Shown: positions 34,921 through 46,886, numbered from the stretch's first letter. The stretch: DNA of 64,000 nt from Alternaria dauci (GCF_042100115.1 NC_091277.1:1612001-1676000), one strand, 5' to 3'. Program-made: numbers and translations. The notes: generated by a model not told the origin, from the letters alone.

Positions 34921-37900
34921 ATGTCGTCCAACAAGCGGGGAAACATCTTCGGCCAGGGAAAGCCTGAGCGCCCCTACGAAGAGCGCGATGATGTCGCGGA
35001 TGTGCCCCAAAAGGCAACAGCAGCACAGTTGGCATCACGCAAGTAAGTTGCCCTTTGCCAGTCATGACGGCAAGTTCGCGCCGCTTCCGTTTCGCGATGA
35101 CGCTCTTTGACGGTCGCGTGCTGACTCTTTGTTTCCAGAATCAAGACCGCAAAAGCCCGTCGACCAGCAGGCGCTTCCTCTGTGAGTACCCAACACAACC
35201 CAACACGCTCTCCACCACCCCTTCGATCGCTGTGCAAACATGCCGGCGGAGCGCTACACCCGCAAAGGACGAGACGAGTTGCGTCGTAAGGAGGCGGCTT
35301 TGGCTAACGTACGCGCTCAGGGTCTCTCACAGAGCGCAAACTTTGGCGCACCACAACAAAATGCCTTCAGCTTCGGTGCCTCCGCGCCCGCCCCCGCGAA
35401 CAACGGCGCCAACGGCTTCGGCAGCAACAATGCTTTCGGTGGCGGCGCGACCAACAGCTTCCCACCCGCGCAGCCCGCTGCCCCTAGCAACACTTTCTCA
35501 AGCTCATCCTTCCCGGCTTTTGGAGGCAGCAACCAAGGCACAGGCTTCAACCCCACGCCGCCTTCGTCTGCGGGCTTCAACTTCACAGCTGGAGGGGCGA
35601 ACCCATTTGCGAACGCGAACTCGGCACCTGCGACCAACGGAAGCACGCCTGCGCCAGCCTTCGGAGGGTCGTCTATATTTGGCAATGATGCTCCAGCACA
35701 AGGGAATCCCTTTGCTGGCCTAGGCCAGAACGGCACCACAAGCTCAGCACCCTCGGGCGGCATGTTCGGTACTTCCAGCTCAGGTCTCTCCGGAGGAATG
35801 TTTGGAACATCTAGCGCTGCGCCGTCAGGAGGTATGTTCGGCACATCGAGCGCCGCACCTTCAGGCAGTATGTTTGGGACGTCAAGTGCGGCGCCGTCCG
35901 CCAGCATGTTTGGAACCTCGAGTGCTGCGCCCAGTGGCATGTTTGGCACTACGAGTGGTGCCCCGAACGCTACGGGTACCCCCGCTCCTGCATCTACGCC
36001 CTTCACATTTGGCGCCTCCACTACGTCAGCCTCAAACACCGCAAGCACGCCAGCCACGAGCGGCCTGTTCAGCGGGTTTGGCAACTCAGCACAACCGGCG
36101 GCATCGCAAACGAGCACATTCACGTTCGGTGGCAATGCGCAAAAGGAAGAGACACCCAAGCAATCGCCTGCGCCCTCGAACAACATCTTCGGTGGCTTTG
36201 GTTCCAATGCACAGAAGAGCGAGAATACCTCAGAGGCTCCGAAGCAAAGCAATCCTTTTGGAGGGTTGGGCACAAGCACACAAAACACGCCAAATGCTAC
36301 CGCGACCGCTCCGGCATCGAGTCTGTTTAACTTCGGCGCAACCGCGCAGAAGCCTGACAGCGCGACATCGACCGCACCCTCGACCAGCCTTTTCGGAACC
36401 ACAAGTTCAGCCCCTAGCAACCCGTTTGCGAACCTCCCAACCACGGAAAACAAATCCTCCGAAACAACGAGTACACCGTTGAACTTGTTCGGCAGCCTCA
36501 AGAAACCTGAGGAGTCCCGCAGTACAGCGTCGGCAGATGCGCCCAAACCAAACCCCTTCGCCGCGCTCCCGAAGCCAGAGAATACACCTGCTGCAACAGG
36601 TACCAATTCCGGGTTTAGCCTATTTGGTGCAAACAAGGATACTGGTGCAGCAACCGTGAAAGCTCCAGAAGCACCAAAGTCCAATTTATTCCAGCCGTTC
36701 AGCACACCGCAGCCGGCAAAGACAACCGACGTGGAGAAATCACAGGGCGGAATGTTCACCGCAGCTCAACCCAAGACCAGCTCTGGTCTCTTCTCCCAGA
36801 CATTTCAACCCGAGACCAACAACTCCAGCAACTTGTTCAAGAAACAACAACCAACAACAGAAGCGCCCAAGGCCACGCTCTTCCAACCCACCGAAGCTTC
36901 CAACCCCTTTGCTTCCTTGTCCAAGCCTTCCACCGATCGCCCCAACCTGTTTAGCGCTTCGAAGGAGCCTTCGCAACCCTCCCCCGCGCCCGCCCTATCG
37001 AACCCCAGCGGAGACTCACAAGCACCCGAGATGCCCAAGGTTCCCAAGGTGCACGTTCCGAAAGAATGGGCTGTTCCAGGTGCCGTTCGCGCGCAAAGCA
37101 GCGATAGCCTTCTGAAGCAAATAACTGATTTGACGGCCCAACTTCAAGTGTTGAACGACAAGTATCGACAGCAGCTCAGTAGCCTTCCTCTCACAGCAGA
37201 TTGGTCGAGTGTGTCCCTCTGGCACTATCAACATGCCGTGGACATAAAGAAGAAGATCGACAACGCGAAGAAGCAACGCGCAGCTGCACGAGGCATCACT
37301 GGCAACGAATCAAGCCTGTCTACCAAGCGCAAGGTCAACGATGAGAGTCCCGAAGTCCGTCGTGACCCATCTCCATCCAAGCGAGCTCGCGCAACCGAAG
37401 CGCCTTCTAGTCCAACTCCTCAGCTGTCTGGTTCTACGCCAAAGCTCAGTGCCCCAGCAACAGCAACATCGAACATGTTTGCCAAGGCAATTGGCAACAA
37501 GCCTTCTACACCTGCGGCCACATCATCGACAAGTCTCTTCGCGCCGAAGACGGCGGAGAACCCTGCTACGGAACCCTCAAAACCAGCCGCACCAACTACA
37601 GGATTTGTCTTCACGTCCTCAGCGCCGACTGCTAACGGTGCAGAGACCTCCGGTTTCAAGCCAAGCTTTGGTGGTAGCTCTACTGCTACGTCAGCCTCTA
37701 CTGGATTCAAGCCAAACTTCGGTGGTAGTTCGACCAGTACATCAGCCTCTGCCAGTTTCAAGCCAAACTTTGGTAGTGCTCCGACGGGCGGCTTCATGGC
37801 CCAGTTCAGCAAGACCGCGAAGACTTACGAGGAGCTGGCTGCGGAACGCAAGAAGAAGGCTATGGATGAGGATTACGACTCGGACGATGAAACCAAGGAG

Positions 37901-39205
37901 GAATGGTCTGCCAGGTACGACAAGGCTGAGGCTGAGCGACTTGCTAAGGAGAAGGAGATTGCTGCCTCGACCAAATTTGTCCTGCCTGGTTCCGAGTCAG
38001 CTGGCAGCACCTCGCCCAAAGACAATCCGTTTTCCGGACTTTTGAAGCCTAAGAGCGATGCTTCTACTCCAAAAGCTGCCAGTCCTGCGCCATCCACAGC
38101 TAGTCAATCAGTTTTCGGTGCATCTGCTTCGCAAACGTCATCGCCCAACATTTTCGGCCATCTGTCAGGGGCATCCTCCAACAACCAGGAAGAGTCTGAT
38201 GAAGACGATGGCGAACAGCAAGACACTGTTGGCTCGGCGGAACCAGCCACGCCTACACAACGCGCGTTCGGCGAGTCGGAGACAGAGTCTGAAGACACCC
38301 AGAAGCAGGATACGGCTCCGAAGGGCAGCTTACTCTCAAGGATGACTAGAGACAACGACTCCGAATCGGAGAAGGAGAACAGTGGCGCCTCCTCCATGTT
38401 TGGCCAGACCAACGGTACTACCACTCCGGCCAACAAGCCCTTCCAGTTTTTTGACTTTGGTGCTGCATCGAAGACAGCGCCACCAAAGTCTGATACATTT
38501 GCCGGCGATCAGACCTTCAAGGTCGGCACTCCGATCAAGTTTGGTGGGGCTCCCTCCACTGAGAAAAAGGACGGTCCAAAGTTCAATTTCCAGCCTGCTA
38601 CGCCTGCAGCGGGTGAGTTCTCCACCACGCCAGCGAAGCCACCACCCGCCTCGATCTTCAATTTCGCCCCGTCGACAGGTGGATCATCTCTCTTTGCACC
38701 GTCGGGTGCCAACTCCGTGACCTCGTCTGTATTTTCTTCGCGCGCTGCCACACCTCTATCTGATGCCGGTGAGACTACTGCAGCATCTGCAGCAGAGGAT
38801 GATGAAGAAGGTGGCAAGCAAGAACAAATTGACTTGACTAAGTTGACTGAGGACGAGCTTGAGACTTATGACATTATCTTCCACACCGAAGTCGTGCTCG
38901 CCAAGCACCAAGAGGGAGAGAAGGGCTGGACGAACATTGCAAAGGGCCCTCTTTGGATCCTCAAGGACAAGCAATCGGGCAAATGCTCTGTTCGAGTCCG
39001 TATCCCAAGCGGTGCCACACCGCTCAACTACCAGATTCTACCTGCGCTGCCAGCCACCGTTACTGGCGGTAGCAAGAAGATGGTCATGGCAACCAAGCCT
39101 GCCAAGGAGGGAGGCTTGCAGTCCGTTCTCTATGCTGTCAAGACGCCTGAAATTGCACAAGAGTTGGCAGCGAAGTACACAGAGTCGGTTCCTAAATCAC
39201 AGTAG
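34921..39205 (+). CDS. FG nucleoporin with Ran-binding domain (Nup2-like)
   Basis: Three exons, 34921..35042, 35139..35181 and 35252..39205, give 1372 residues. The start MSSNKRGNIFGQGKPERPY is chosen over an upstream in-frame ATG because it begins the conserved-looking segment. Two introns split KI and SS-RYTRKGRDELRRKEAAL. The body has dozens of FG, SLFG and NPFA repeats, including a 36-nt tandem array. A helical segment near 665-745 (DWSSVSLWHYQHAVDIKKK) and a charged EELAAERKKKAMDEDYDSD segment precede a C-terminal Ran-binding domain from about 1249 (DELETYDIIFHTEVVLAKH ... GKCSVRVRIPSG). Nup2/Nup50-type proteins sit at the nuclear basket, bind Ran-GTP and importin alpha, and help recycle import complexes. 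Naming as Nup2 is by architecture. Confidence 0.88.
35756..35935 (+). repeat. 36-nt tandem repeat encoding GGMFGTSSAAPS
   Basis: Five consecutive 12-residue units (consensus GGMFGTSSAAPS) lie inside the nucleoporin FG region. Units differ mainly at third codon positions, so the protein repeat is conserved more tightly than the DNA. Confidence 0.9.
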
Positions 39206-39688
39206 ACGACGTCCTCTACTTGGACCTCGGTTCACATTATACGGATCGTGGGTTGGGCGTGTAGCTCATCATTTTCACCCACCGATTCCATCACTTCTTA
39301 CCTCCAAACACGTACACGTATGTGTTTCAACCAAGATTGGCGAAAATGTTTTTTGTATCTTTCCCCAGCGACTTCTTTCTTCTCCACCCTTTTCTTGGGA
39401 TGTTGGAACATCATCCAGATAGAGGAGCACTGCATAACAACGGCGTTGGTGGCATGGACCCCATTTTGATTTGTTCTCTTGCCAAGCGATGACGGATGGA
39501 AAACGGAATTGAACCTTCATGTAGTATAGTATGAGTTTTGTTTCTCTAATATGCATTGAGCGCATTAGTCGCGCCATTTTCCCAAATCTTCAACGTTCAA
39601 CTCTGCCCACGATGTGTGTGTGCGTATTACCATGTACTTTCTTGTTCCTTGAGTCTGGATCCACAAAATTGACGTTCTGCTTGTATCC
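39206..39688. other. Convergent 3' flanks, no gene seen
   Basis: About 480 bp between the nucleoporin and the small secreted protein stops. T-rich; only short frames. Confidence 0.5.
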
Positions 39689-40098
39689 TTATACGCATGA
39701 GAAGGAGCTCGCCACATTGTCAAAGTTGGAGTCCGTGAGATTTACAGGCCCTGGACCGATGGTGTTCGAATTATTCTTCTCGACGTACAAATCTCGTCCG
39801 GTACAGTTCAGGTCCCTGTATCACGGTCAATCGAACGCCGATCTAGCTCCTAGATATTGCAGTAGTGAGGATGCACCACTTACTCGTACAAGAAACAACC
39901 ATTTGCAAGACCAGAAGCTACAAAAGCCCAGCTTGCTTGCTTGTCCATGTCAGCGTCGAGGTTCTGGCATTTCCAGCGATCGACGACCCAGGTTTTGGAT
40001 AGGCCTTGGCCGTTTGATTTGCTGGAGAGGAGGAAGACGACGGAAGATAGGGCGGGTGTGGTGCAGAAGAGCAAGGCAGCTCCGATGAAGGTCTTCAT
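39689..40098 (-). CDS. Small secreted four-cysteine protein, effector-like
   Basis: Two exons, 40098..39884 and 39815..39689, joined by a 68-nt intron with a GTAAGT donor and ATACAG acceptor, give 113 residues in frame. Residues 1-19 (MKTFIGAALLFCTTPALSS) form a signal peptide. The mature part of about 94 residues has four cysteines, in WKC, NGCF, LNC and the C-terminal SFSCV, enough for two disulphides, plus N-glycosylation sites (NCT, NLT). The closing pattern NFDNVASSFSC resembles fungal secreted proteins with a beta/gamma-crystallin-like fold; this is an impression only. No named family is assigned. The gene is isolated between the nucleoporin and the beta-lactamase-like gene. It could be a plant-interaction effector or a cell-surface protein. 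Confidence 0.75.
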
Positions 40099-40940
40099 GG
40101 TAGATAAGGGTCTGGGGCTACATGAAAATCGTAGAAACCAGAATAAATCCAACGGCTTAGTGATGTAGACGAAGAATGTTCACAGAGTATCGTGAGGGTC
40201 TCCTAGGATACCCTTTCCGCAGGCAATTTATGTCGGGTAAAGCAATCTAGCTGTGACCAACTTTCTTCCCTTGTCTAATTTTTATCCTATTTTCCCTAGA
40301 AGCGGCCTCCAATAGCCCAGTACATCAATGTAGTAATTGCAACGACAATGCACGTAAAGTGTAACATTTATTGTTGAGTGTTGCATGGTACCTAGGTAGC
40401 GACCAATCGCTGTTGTTGCGCTGTGTGTCGGACGCTACGTCATGCGAACCGGTCAATAGTCAGCTCGTACAGCCATGTCCGTCATAGATCCGGCAACATG
40501 GCTTGATATATCCCGGAGGACACTGCGAAGCTTGTGGTTAGGTCAACTAGGGTGACAAGTACTTGTCTTACCGGCAATTCTTCGCTGCGACTCAGTCCAT
40601 TCGATCAGGCAGTCGCTCTGTGATATTACAGTACCTAGGTAACGTATAGTATTGCCTGTTCTACAAAGAAGTCGCCTTAACGATGGAAATAGACCACTAT
40701 CATGGTTGGTTCTGACGTGGCAAGGCTGAAAGGGACGATGATGCATCTATTCAGCAAAGGCTCTGGTTGTGCTGTCTGTGCGTCATGAGCGCATTCCCCC
40801 AGCCTCCATTAGCGTGCTTTTGGTCGCATCTGCCATCAATTCGCCCTCGACGCGCCAAATGTTGCCTTGAAGTGCGCATACCTGGCGCAAGTACCTAGCG
40901 CAACCAAAGTCAGCGCGGGAATCATCAGGCTCGTCTCAAC
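40099..40940. other. Divergent promoter interval, no gene seen
   Basis: About 840 bp between the small secreted protein (minus) and the beta-lactamase-like gene (plus). Frames are short and unsupported. Confidence 0.55.
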
Positions 40941-42122
40941 ATGGACGCGCCGTCTTCACAACTCCATCTCGAAGTTCGCGACTCGGTCGTCCGCGCTCTT
41001 GCAACGCGCCGGCCTGTCCTACACCATCTGAACGCCGATACATCCTGGCTCCTCCAAATACCACGCCCAGCAAACGCCGTTAAGCATGGAAGTCGCATAT
41101 ACTACAATGTTCTGATAGACCCGTGGTTCGTGGGCGGACAAAGCGATGTCGCGAAATGGTTTAGCCAGCAATTCCACGCGACGGAGAGCGCTGTCAAGAG
41201 TGTTGCTGAAGTAGAGGAGCTGGCGCGACAGGTGGAGATATTGGCTGGAGGGCTGCGAACGGGTAGGAAAGGGAGGAAGCGAAACATAGAGGAGGTGGAG
41301 GAGGGAAGTTATGTGGACTGTGTGGCCGTCAGCCACGAGTTCACAGACCATTGTCATAAGGAGACACTGCTAGAGGTACATCGTGATGTACCGGTTCTCG
41401 CGACAGAGGTATTTATTCCACTCTACAACTTCCAAGAAATCATGTGCTGACAAGCCCCACAGCAAGCAGCCAACCTGATATCGTCCTGGAACCACTTCCG
41501 TACCGTAATAACAACGCCCACCTTCACCGACAACGCCGACTGGCACGACTACAGCCTCTCTCCTCTCCCCTCATGGCTCAGCATATCGCGTCTCACAGCG
41601 TCTGGAGATTCTCTCTATTACCACTCCGCGCTCCTCATTACCTTCGCTACACATCCCTTCTTGTCGACAGCCACGCCCAAGAAACGTCTCTCAAGTCTTA
41701 GCATAAATGGTGATGGAGCAGAAGACTTCTCATCCAATATCAACGGCGAGGAAGCAGAATGTGTAATCTACACGCCACACGGCATCCCCCACGAGGCACT
41801 CAGCCCAATCGCCAAAGCCGACCCACCACTACACACGCTCGCTTTCCTCCACGGACTCCACGACGTATCCATATCTTCCGCTCAGCAACTCAATCTCGGT
41901 GCCAAGAACGGCGTCCTCGCACAACGCATACTACGAGCGAAATACTGGGTCGCAACACACGACGAGGTCAAGAAGGGCGGAGGTTTCATAAGCTGGTTCC
42001 TACGTAGAAAGATCTGGACGGTAGAAGACGCCTTGAAAGAGGCAAGAGCAGACGACGAGGGTGAATTTACGGATGTGAGATTCCAGGATATGAGGAACGG
42101 AGAGAGTAGGATTTTGGAATGA
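40941..42122 (+). CDS. Metallo-beta-lactamase-like fungal protein
   Basis: Two exons, 40941..41408 and 41463..42122, give 375 residues; the 54-nt intron has a GTATTT donor and CCACAG acceptor. The segments WLLQIPRPANA, IDPWFVGGQSDVAKWFSQQFH and VSHEFTDHCHKETLLEV match a fungal group annotated as beta-lactamase-superfamily proteins. The HEFTDHCH stretch at 132-139 takes the place of the H-x-H-x-D-H zinc motif but is degenerate, so metal binding and catalysis are uncertain. A Lys/Arg/Glu-rich insert lies at about 105-122. The C-terminal half includes a W-F-rich segment (GGGFISWFLRRKIWTVEDAL). No signal peptide. Substrate is unknown. Confidence 0.8.
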
Positions 42123-43287
42123 GTGCGGACATTTCGAAGAGGGACGCAAGGGATATAATTGTAAGTAATTTGTGGTCTTGGTCCTGAGTATATACCCAAT
42201 TCGCGAAGCAGTGCCAACAGAGAGAGTAATGCGACGTATTTTTCAGATCAAATGCCTTCCTGAGTACCAGTCCAAAGAGTGCCTGCCTTGGCAAATAGCG
42301 CGAAATCTGCAGCTGAATCTCTTAAAATTCCGACTCATCAGTTTGTTCTTCTTCGTTTCTCTACGAGTCGTTCCTTATTGACTCGTACTTGTCTTCTCAT
42401 ACTCACTTCAGTCTGCTTTATGCACGAACAACTCAGATATCTTAGTAGACAGTCTTTTTTTCGATACACGGCTTGCAGCCGAATCCCTTTGTCGAGTGTT
42501 GGCTCGTATAATCCTCCAATATGCCCAGGCGAGATTCCTTCATCCTGCGCGTTCACAACTTCGGCATCAGGATCAGATGACTCGTCGTCGCTTGATCAAA
42601 TTCAATACAACCTCGCGTTATAGAAGCTAAAGGAAGCCACAATGTGCGCACACTTCACGATACACATTCATGGATGAATGATGTGAATGATGTGAATGAA
42701 AAGCGCACGCGCGCTGATACGAACCAGACTATCGATTGTGCGGGAAGAGTAACGGATTCGGGAATGTCGCTAGGAACACGATCATACGGTTGCATGTGTA
42801 TGCTGATTATGCATGCATGCATAAGCGCGGCGTGGGCCTCGTGTTCTTTGACGCTTTCACATATATGTGTGTAGAACAATATTGATCGGGTGAGTGTGTT
42901 GGTGTTAATATGTATTTGTAGTTTAGCCGAATGAGCAGCAATCAGGAACTTGCTTCAAAGCCATTACATCACGACGGAAGATAAGCAAGTACTTTTGAAG
43001 GAGTGACAAAAGGTTGGACCATAAACATGTATCTACTACTAAACTCATACCCATCGTAACCGCTCTATACCCGTCGTTCGTGGAATATGAACAATTAGAG
43101 TATGAAAAGAAATTCCAAATGCGTGAAAACAACCAAATCTAAATCAGAACGCTTGAGTAATGCAAGGTGAAGGAGCGATGGCTCTATCAAAGAAGAGCTA
43201 CAGTCTCTACGTCGCTGTTTAAACACCTGTGCCGCCCGAAATTGTTGCTTGTGATAGAACTGAAAGTGCTCAAGCTACCAGAGTAGC
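42123..43287. other. Intergenic, no gene seen
   Basis: About 1.2 kb between two convergent genes. It carries short simple motifs (a GAATGATGTGAATGATGTGA direct repeat near 42672 and a TGCATGCATGCAT run near 42811). No coding support. Confidence 0.55.
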
Positions 43288-44655
43288 TTAGTAGTGGGGG
43301 TAGGCGACGTAGCCAGTGGGCTGAGGAGTGACCTTCGAGGATGAAGGAGAGCTCACTGGGTAGGGTGCAGCCGAGCTAGAAGGGGTGGCAGCGGGGTATT
43401 CCTTAGTCGACGAAGAGGGAGTGACAGCAGGGTATCCCTTAGTGGAGGAAGAAGGGGTGGATGCCGGGTATTCCTTGGTGGAAGATGAAGGAGTAGGGTA
43501 CTCGGTGGGGTAAGCGTGGGAAGAGGAGGGGGTGTGGATTGGGTAAGGCGCCGAGGAAGCAGTGTAGTGGATCGAGCTACCGGAGGATGGGTAAGGGGGC
43601 TTGACCTCAGAGGAAGGCTTAGGGCCGACAGGGTAAGGCTTGGTGGACGACGGCTTGGGGCCTTCAGAGTAGTGCTCTGCGGAAGAGGACGGCTTGGTAC
43701 CCTCGGGGTAGACAACAGACGGGGCTGGGCCGGGAGTGTAAGCACCACCAGCACCAACGGTGACGGTCTTGGTCTCAACCTCATGCACAGTCTTAGTGAC
43801 GGTTACTGGGGCAGGGCACTGAGGAGCACCAGGAGTACCAGCGGGGTATGTTGGTGCTGGGGCCTCAGGAGTGCCAGCAGGGTAGGTCGGCTTGGGCGCC
43901 TCAGGAGTACCGGCAGGGTAGGTAGGCTTGGGTCCCTCAGGAGTCTCCGCTGGGTAGACGGGCTTGTCAGTTGTAGGCTTTGGGCCGTGGACTGTCGAGG
44001 TCAAGGTAACAGTGGAGTAGGTTGGTGTCAAGTAGGTCGAGTAGATGACACTGGAGTGCTCTCCCTGGCCAACCGAAGTGCTGCATGGCACCCAAGATGT
44101 ATGGGTCGAGGTAAGGGTAGTGGTGTAGTCGGAGTGGGGGTACTCTGAAGCCGATGAAGGCTTGGGAGTAGGATGGACATAGCCAGTTCCGTAAGAAGTG
44201 ACGTGGTAGACGGGGGTGGAAGCACTGTAGGCTGGGGTCGACGCGCTGTAGATGGGAGTAGAAGCGCTGTAGACAGGAGTTGAGGCGTGGTACGCCGATG
44301 AGCTAACTGAAGGAGTCGATGCGCTGTAGACGGGAGTGGAAGCGTGGTAAGCCGATGAGCTTGCTACAGGGGTAGACGCATGGTAGACGGAAGAGCTTGC
44401 TGCGGGAGTGGATGCGCTGTAGGCAGGAGGGGTAGATGCCTCGTAGACAGGCGTGCTCGCTGGGTAGTGGACCTCAGAGCTGGGAGTAGATGCTTCGTAC
44501 GGCTTGGAGGAGACAGGAGTTGAGGCGTGGTAAGCACTGGGAGTTGATGAAGTCAGGGCCGGCTGGTATCCAGTAGGGACAACAGCTGAGTAGCCGTATT
44601 GAGGCATGGCCAGGGCCGAGCCGACGAGAGTAGCAGCGACGTAAGAGTAACGCAT
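43288..44655 (-). CDS. Secreted Ser/Thr/Pro-rich repeat protein (cell-wall type)
   Basis: A single exon of 455 residues. MRYSYVAATLVGSALAMPQ is a signal peptide. Residues 42-148 hold twelve copies of Y-x-A-S-T-P. Residues about 230-285 hold four copies of a TYPAGTPEAPKP unit. The C-terminal third repeats SSSTKEYPA-type units. A central segment has TVTKTVHEVETKTVTVG, a motif frequent in fungal wall proteins, and a lone cysteine pair (CSTS and QCPAP). The composition predicts dense O-mannosylation. No GPI signal is seen at the C-terminus (it ends YVAYPHY), so attachment, if any, is by another route. It is presumably a wall or surface protein. A TATATAA element lies near 44826-44832, about 170 bp upstream. 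Confidence 0.83.
   Translation of the reverse strand: MRYSYVAATLVGSALAMPQYGYSAVVPTGYQPALTSSTPSAYHASTPVSSKPYEASTPSSEVHYPASTPVYEASTPPAYSASTPAASSSVYHASTPVASSSAYHASTPVYSASTPSVSSSAYHASTPVYSASTPIYSASTPAYSASTPVYHVTSYGTGYVHPTPKPSSASEYPHSDYTTTLTSTHTSWVPCSTSVGQGEHSSVIYSTYLTPTYSTVTLTSTVHGPKPTTDKPVYPAETPEGPKPTYPAGTPEAPKPTYPAGTPEAPAPTYPAGTPGAPQCPAPVTVTKTVHEVETKTVTVGAGGAYTPGPAPSVVYPEGTKPSSSAEHYSEGPKPSSTKPYPVGPKPSSEVKPPYPSSGSSIHYTASSAPYPIHTPSSSHAYPTEYPTPSSSTKEYPASTPSSSTKGYPAVTPSSSTKEYPAATPSSSAAPYPVSSPSSSKVTPQPTGYVAYPHY
43320..44532 (-). repeat. Degenerate tandem repeats within the secreted repeat protein
   Basis: Three families of short in-frame repeats are encoded: Y-x-ASTP (12 copies, roughly 44532-44212), TYPAGTPEAPKP (roughly 43965-43800) and SSSTKEYPA (roughly 43475-43330). 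Such arrays are prone to length change. Confidence 0.8.
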
Positions 44656-46886
44656 CTTGAAAGTGTTCCTGATTCGATTTTCTTGACGATGGTTTGAGAG
44701 GTTGTTGGGTTGGAATTAATTATTGTACTGGAGGCTTTTGTGATGGCACAGTAGCGAGTGTTGGTTGGGAAGCGAGAGTGAATGGTTGGATGAAGATGGA
44801 CATGATAGATGAGATGTAACGAAAGTTATATACTGTAGTCCCCAGATTTGTCCGTACGCTTCCATGATGGCTGACGTCGATGCTGTCTCCACTTTGTCAA
44901 CACGAAGTAACATCTCGCCATCTCGCCATCTGGAGAGCTCCGCTCTACGTACGAGCTGTCGATAGCGTGAACATCCCGAAGAGTAACATCAGCGAAGGAT
45001 TCGCAGGGGATGGGCGAGTAACGACACAGCCCTACCGCACAGTCATGCTGGCGTTGCCGGGATGAACGACCGTTATGGACTATATTTGCATCACGCTTTA
45101 ACCACAACGAGACTAGCTCACTTCCAGCTACCAGTCACGACAGCCGGAACCCAGTAGCTTTCACCACACCACCGTCGTCTCTGCCCAGCTCATCGTCCGC
45201 CAGGCCTCAGCAACTCATGTTCGCGAGATCGCGCATTCGGCGACACTTCCGTTGTTGCTATGCTACCCAAGTACCGCTCCCAAAGATAGCCGGCCGGCCA
45301 CGTTCCTGAAGATCCACCAGGGCCGTAGTCTTGGGCGCCCCCTGCCCCACCATTCCGAGCCTTGATTCCTCCGAATTCCACCTGCGTGCACCGTGGAAGC
45401 TATACTCAATCGAGTCTTTGATAACAGACCCTCGATGCGCCGACGAGCTTTGTATGTACTGTCGCCTTCCCTCATTGTCTTGTCAATACTCCTTCACCCC
45501 TTCGCTAGCGACGCCACATATGCTGACTTGCAGTTACTAGATGCCAGTCTTACGCTTTCGGGCACTTTACGCGGAAAACAAGCAATGCGCTGACGGTGCA
45601 TGGCGTTCGTCTCTTTCCGACCTGACATGAACGTTGCACCGGTCATGGGTCTTAGCACCGGACGTCGCTCTTACAAACAATCGTGGCAAACTTACCCAAG
45701 ATTGTGCAATATGAAAACAGCGTGGCTGGACCTGCTGTCGTCTGCACGACCAAAGCCGTGCACGCTAATACGATATGCAACCGTTGGGGGTGTGCAAGTG
45801 CCCTCTCTCTCCACTTTACTCGTATTTTTCGACAGTCAGCCAGTAGGATCCCCTTTCTCAAAAATACACCAGACCATTACCAAGCCTGGGCCAGATGGCA
45901 TCTCAGCCACATACATCAGACATGGCACTAGTGCAGGTTGTGCCTGCACCACAGCACCTCTCCCCTGTTTGTAGAACCTGGCGGAAGCTTATTCCCCCTA
46001 AGCTTTTGACAGATCAGAGCAAGCGGAGCATGCCCACAATTTCGACACTCGTTACTAGAATGTTCGAATTCAACAACAGATCTTACCACGGAATTCCGTG
46101 TCTACTGTTCCTGCAGTCACGTTCTATGACACAAATTACCCTTTCTTGGAAGTCAATAAGCATGGCAGCCCCTATGCATGTGCGAACTAGATGACTATAA
46201 TCTGAAGAGCTGGACGTGGTTCCATGATCGCACGTTACCACGGTCGTTGTTCTCGCGCCTCTCAATCATTTCTGTTGGTTTCCAATACGATGATCAGGTG
46301 AGAGTTTTGCTGATACGAGCAACAGTGGAGGTACTCCATCCAATCGATGCCATTAATAGCACCGGATGGCGGTCCAGCCGCACTGGGCTCTAGCTCCAGA
46401 TTTGAATCTCGGTACTGACCAGCATACCAAGACAAGACTCTTGGTACACAGCCGTCAAGCGCGATGATTGAATGAATCTCGGCCATATCAAAGTAGGAAC
46501 GGCGATGGACGCATCATAGTTATTTCGTCTGTCAGTACCAGATCTAGCGAAGCTGAAGAGCGCTATGTGGCAGGTACCTGGACCAGGATCACCCCCAACA
46601 CGTCGACAACAGACCCGGCAGCCCCACGAAACACGAAGGACGCCGCCTGAGGTTGCAATACACACACGAGTTCCGGAGAAACTCAGTCGCATCACTTTTG
46701 CTAACTTTAACACCAGTGTGGGCCTGATCATTGTTCAACCTTCTAGTAATTACCACGAATGAAATGGCGAGCGTTGAGATGCTAAATGACAACAAAATCT
46801 GGGACATTCAGCTTAGACTTGCCGGTAGCGCCTACACTGGCGTCACTCTTCCTGTCAAGGACGAATTGGCAGCCGCATGTGTAAAG
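44656..46886. other. 2.2-kb gene-free interval
   Basis: This lies between the repeat protein and the large unknown ORF. Frames up to 124 codons occur on both strands but with no composition bias, splice linkage or family resemblance. No repeat or transposon trace was seen. Confidence 0.5.

Noticed and set aside
35317..36759. A 480-codon minus-strand frame opposite the nucleoporin
   Set aside because: It mirrors the biased codons of the FG repeats on the plus strand, so absence of stops is a by-product. The composition has no independent protein character.
45600..45974. A 124-codon plus-strand frame
   Set aside because: No hydrophobic pattern or family likeness, and overlapping frames of similar length exist.
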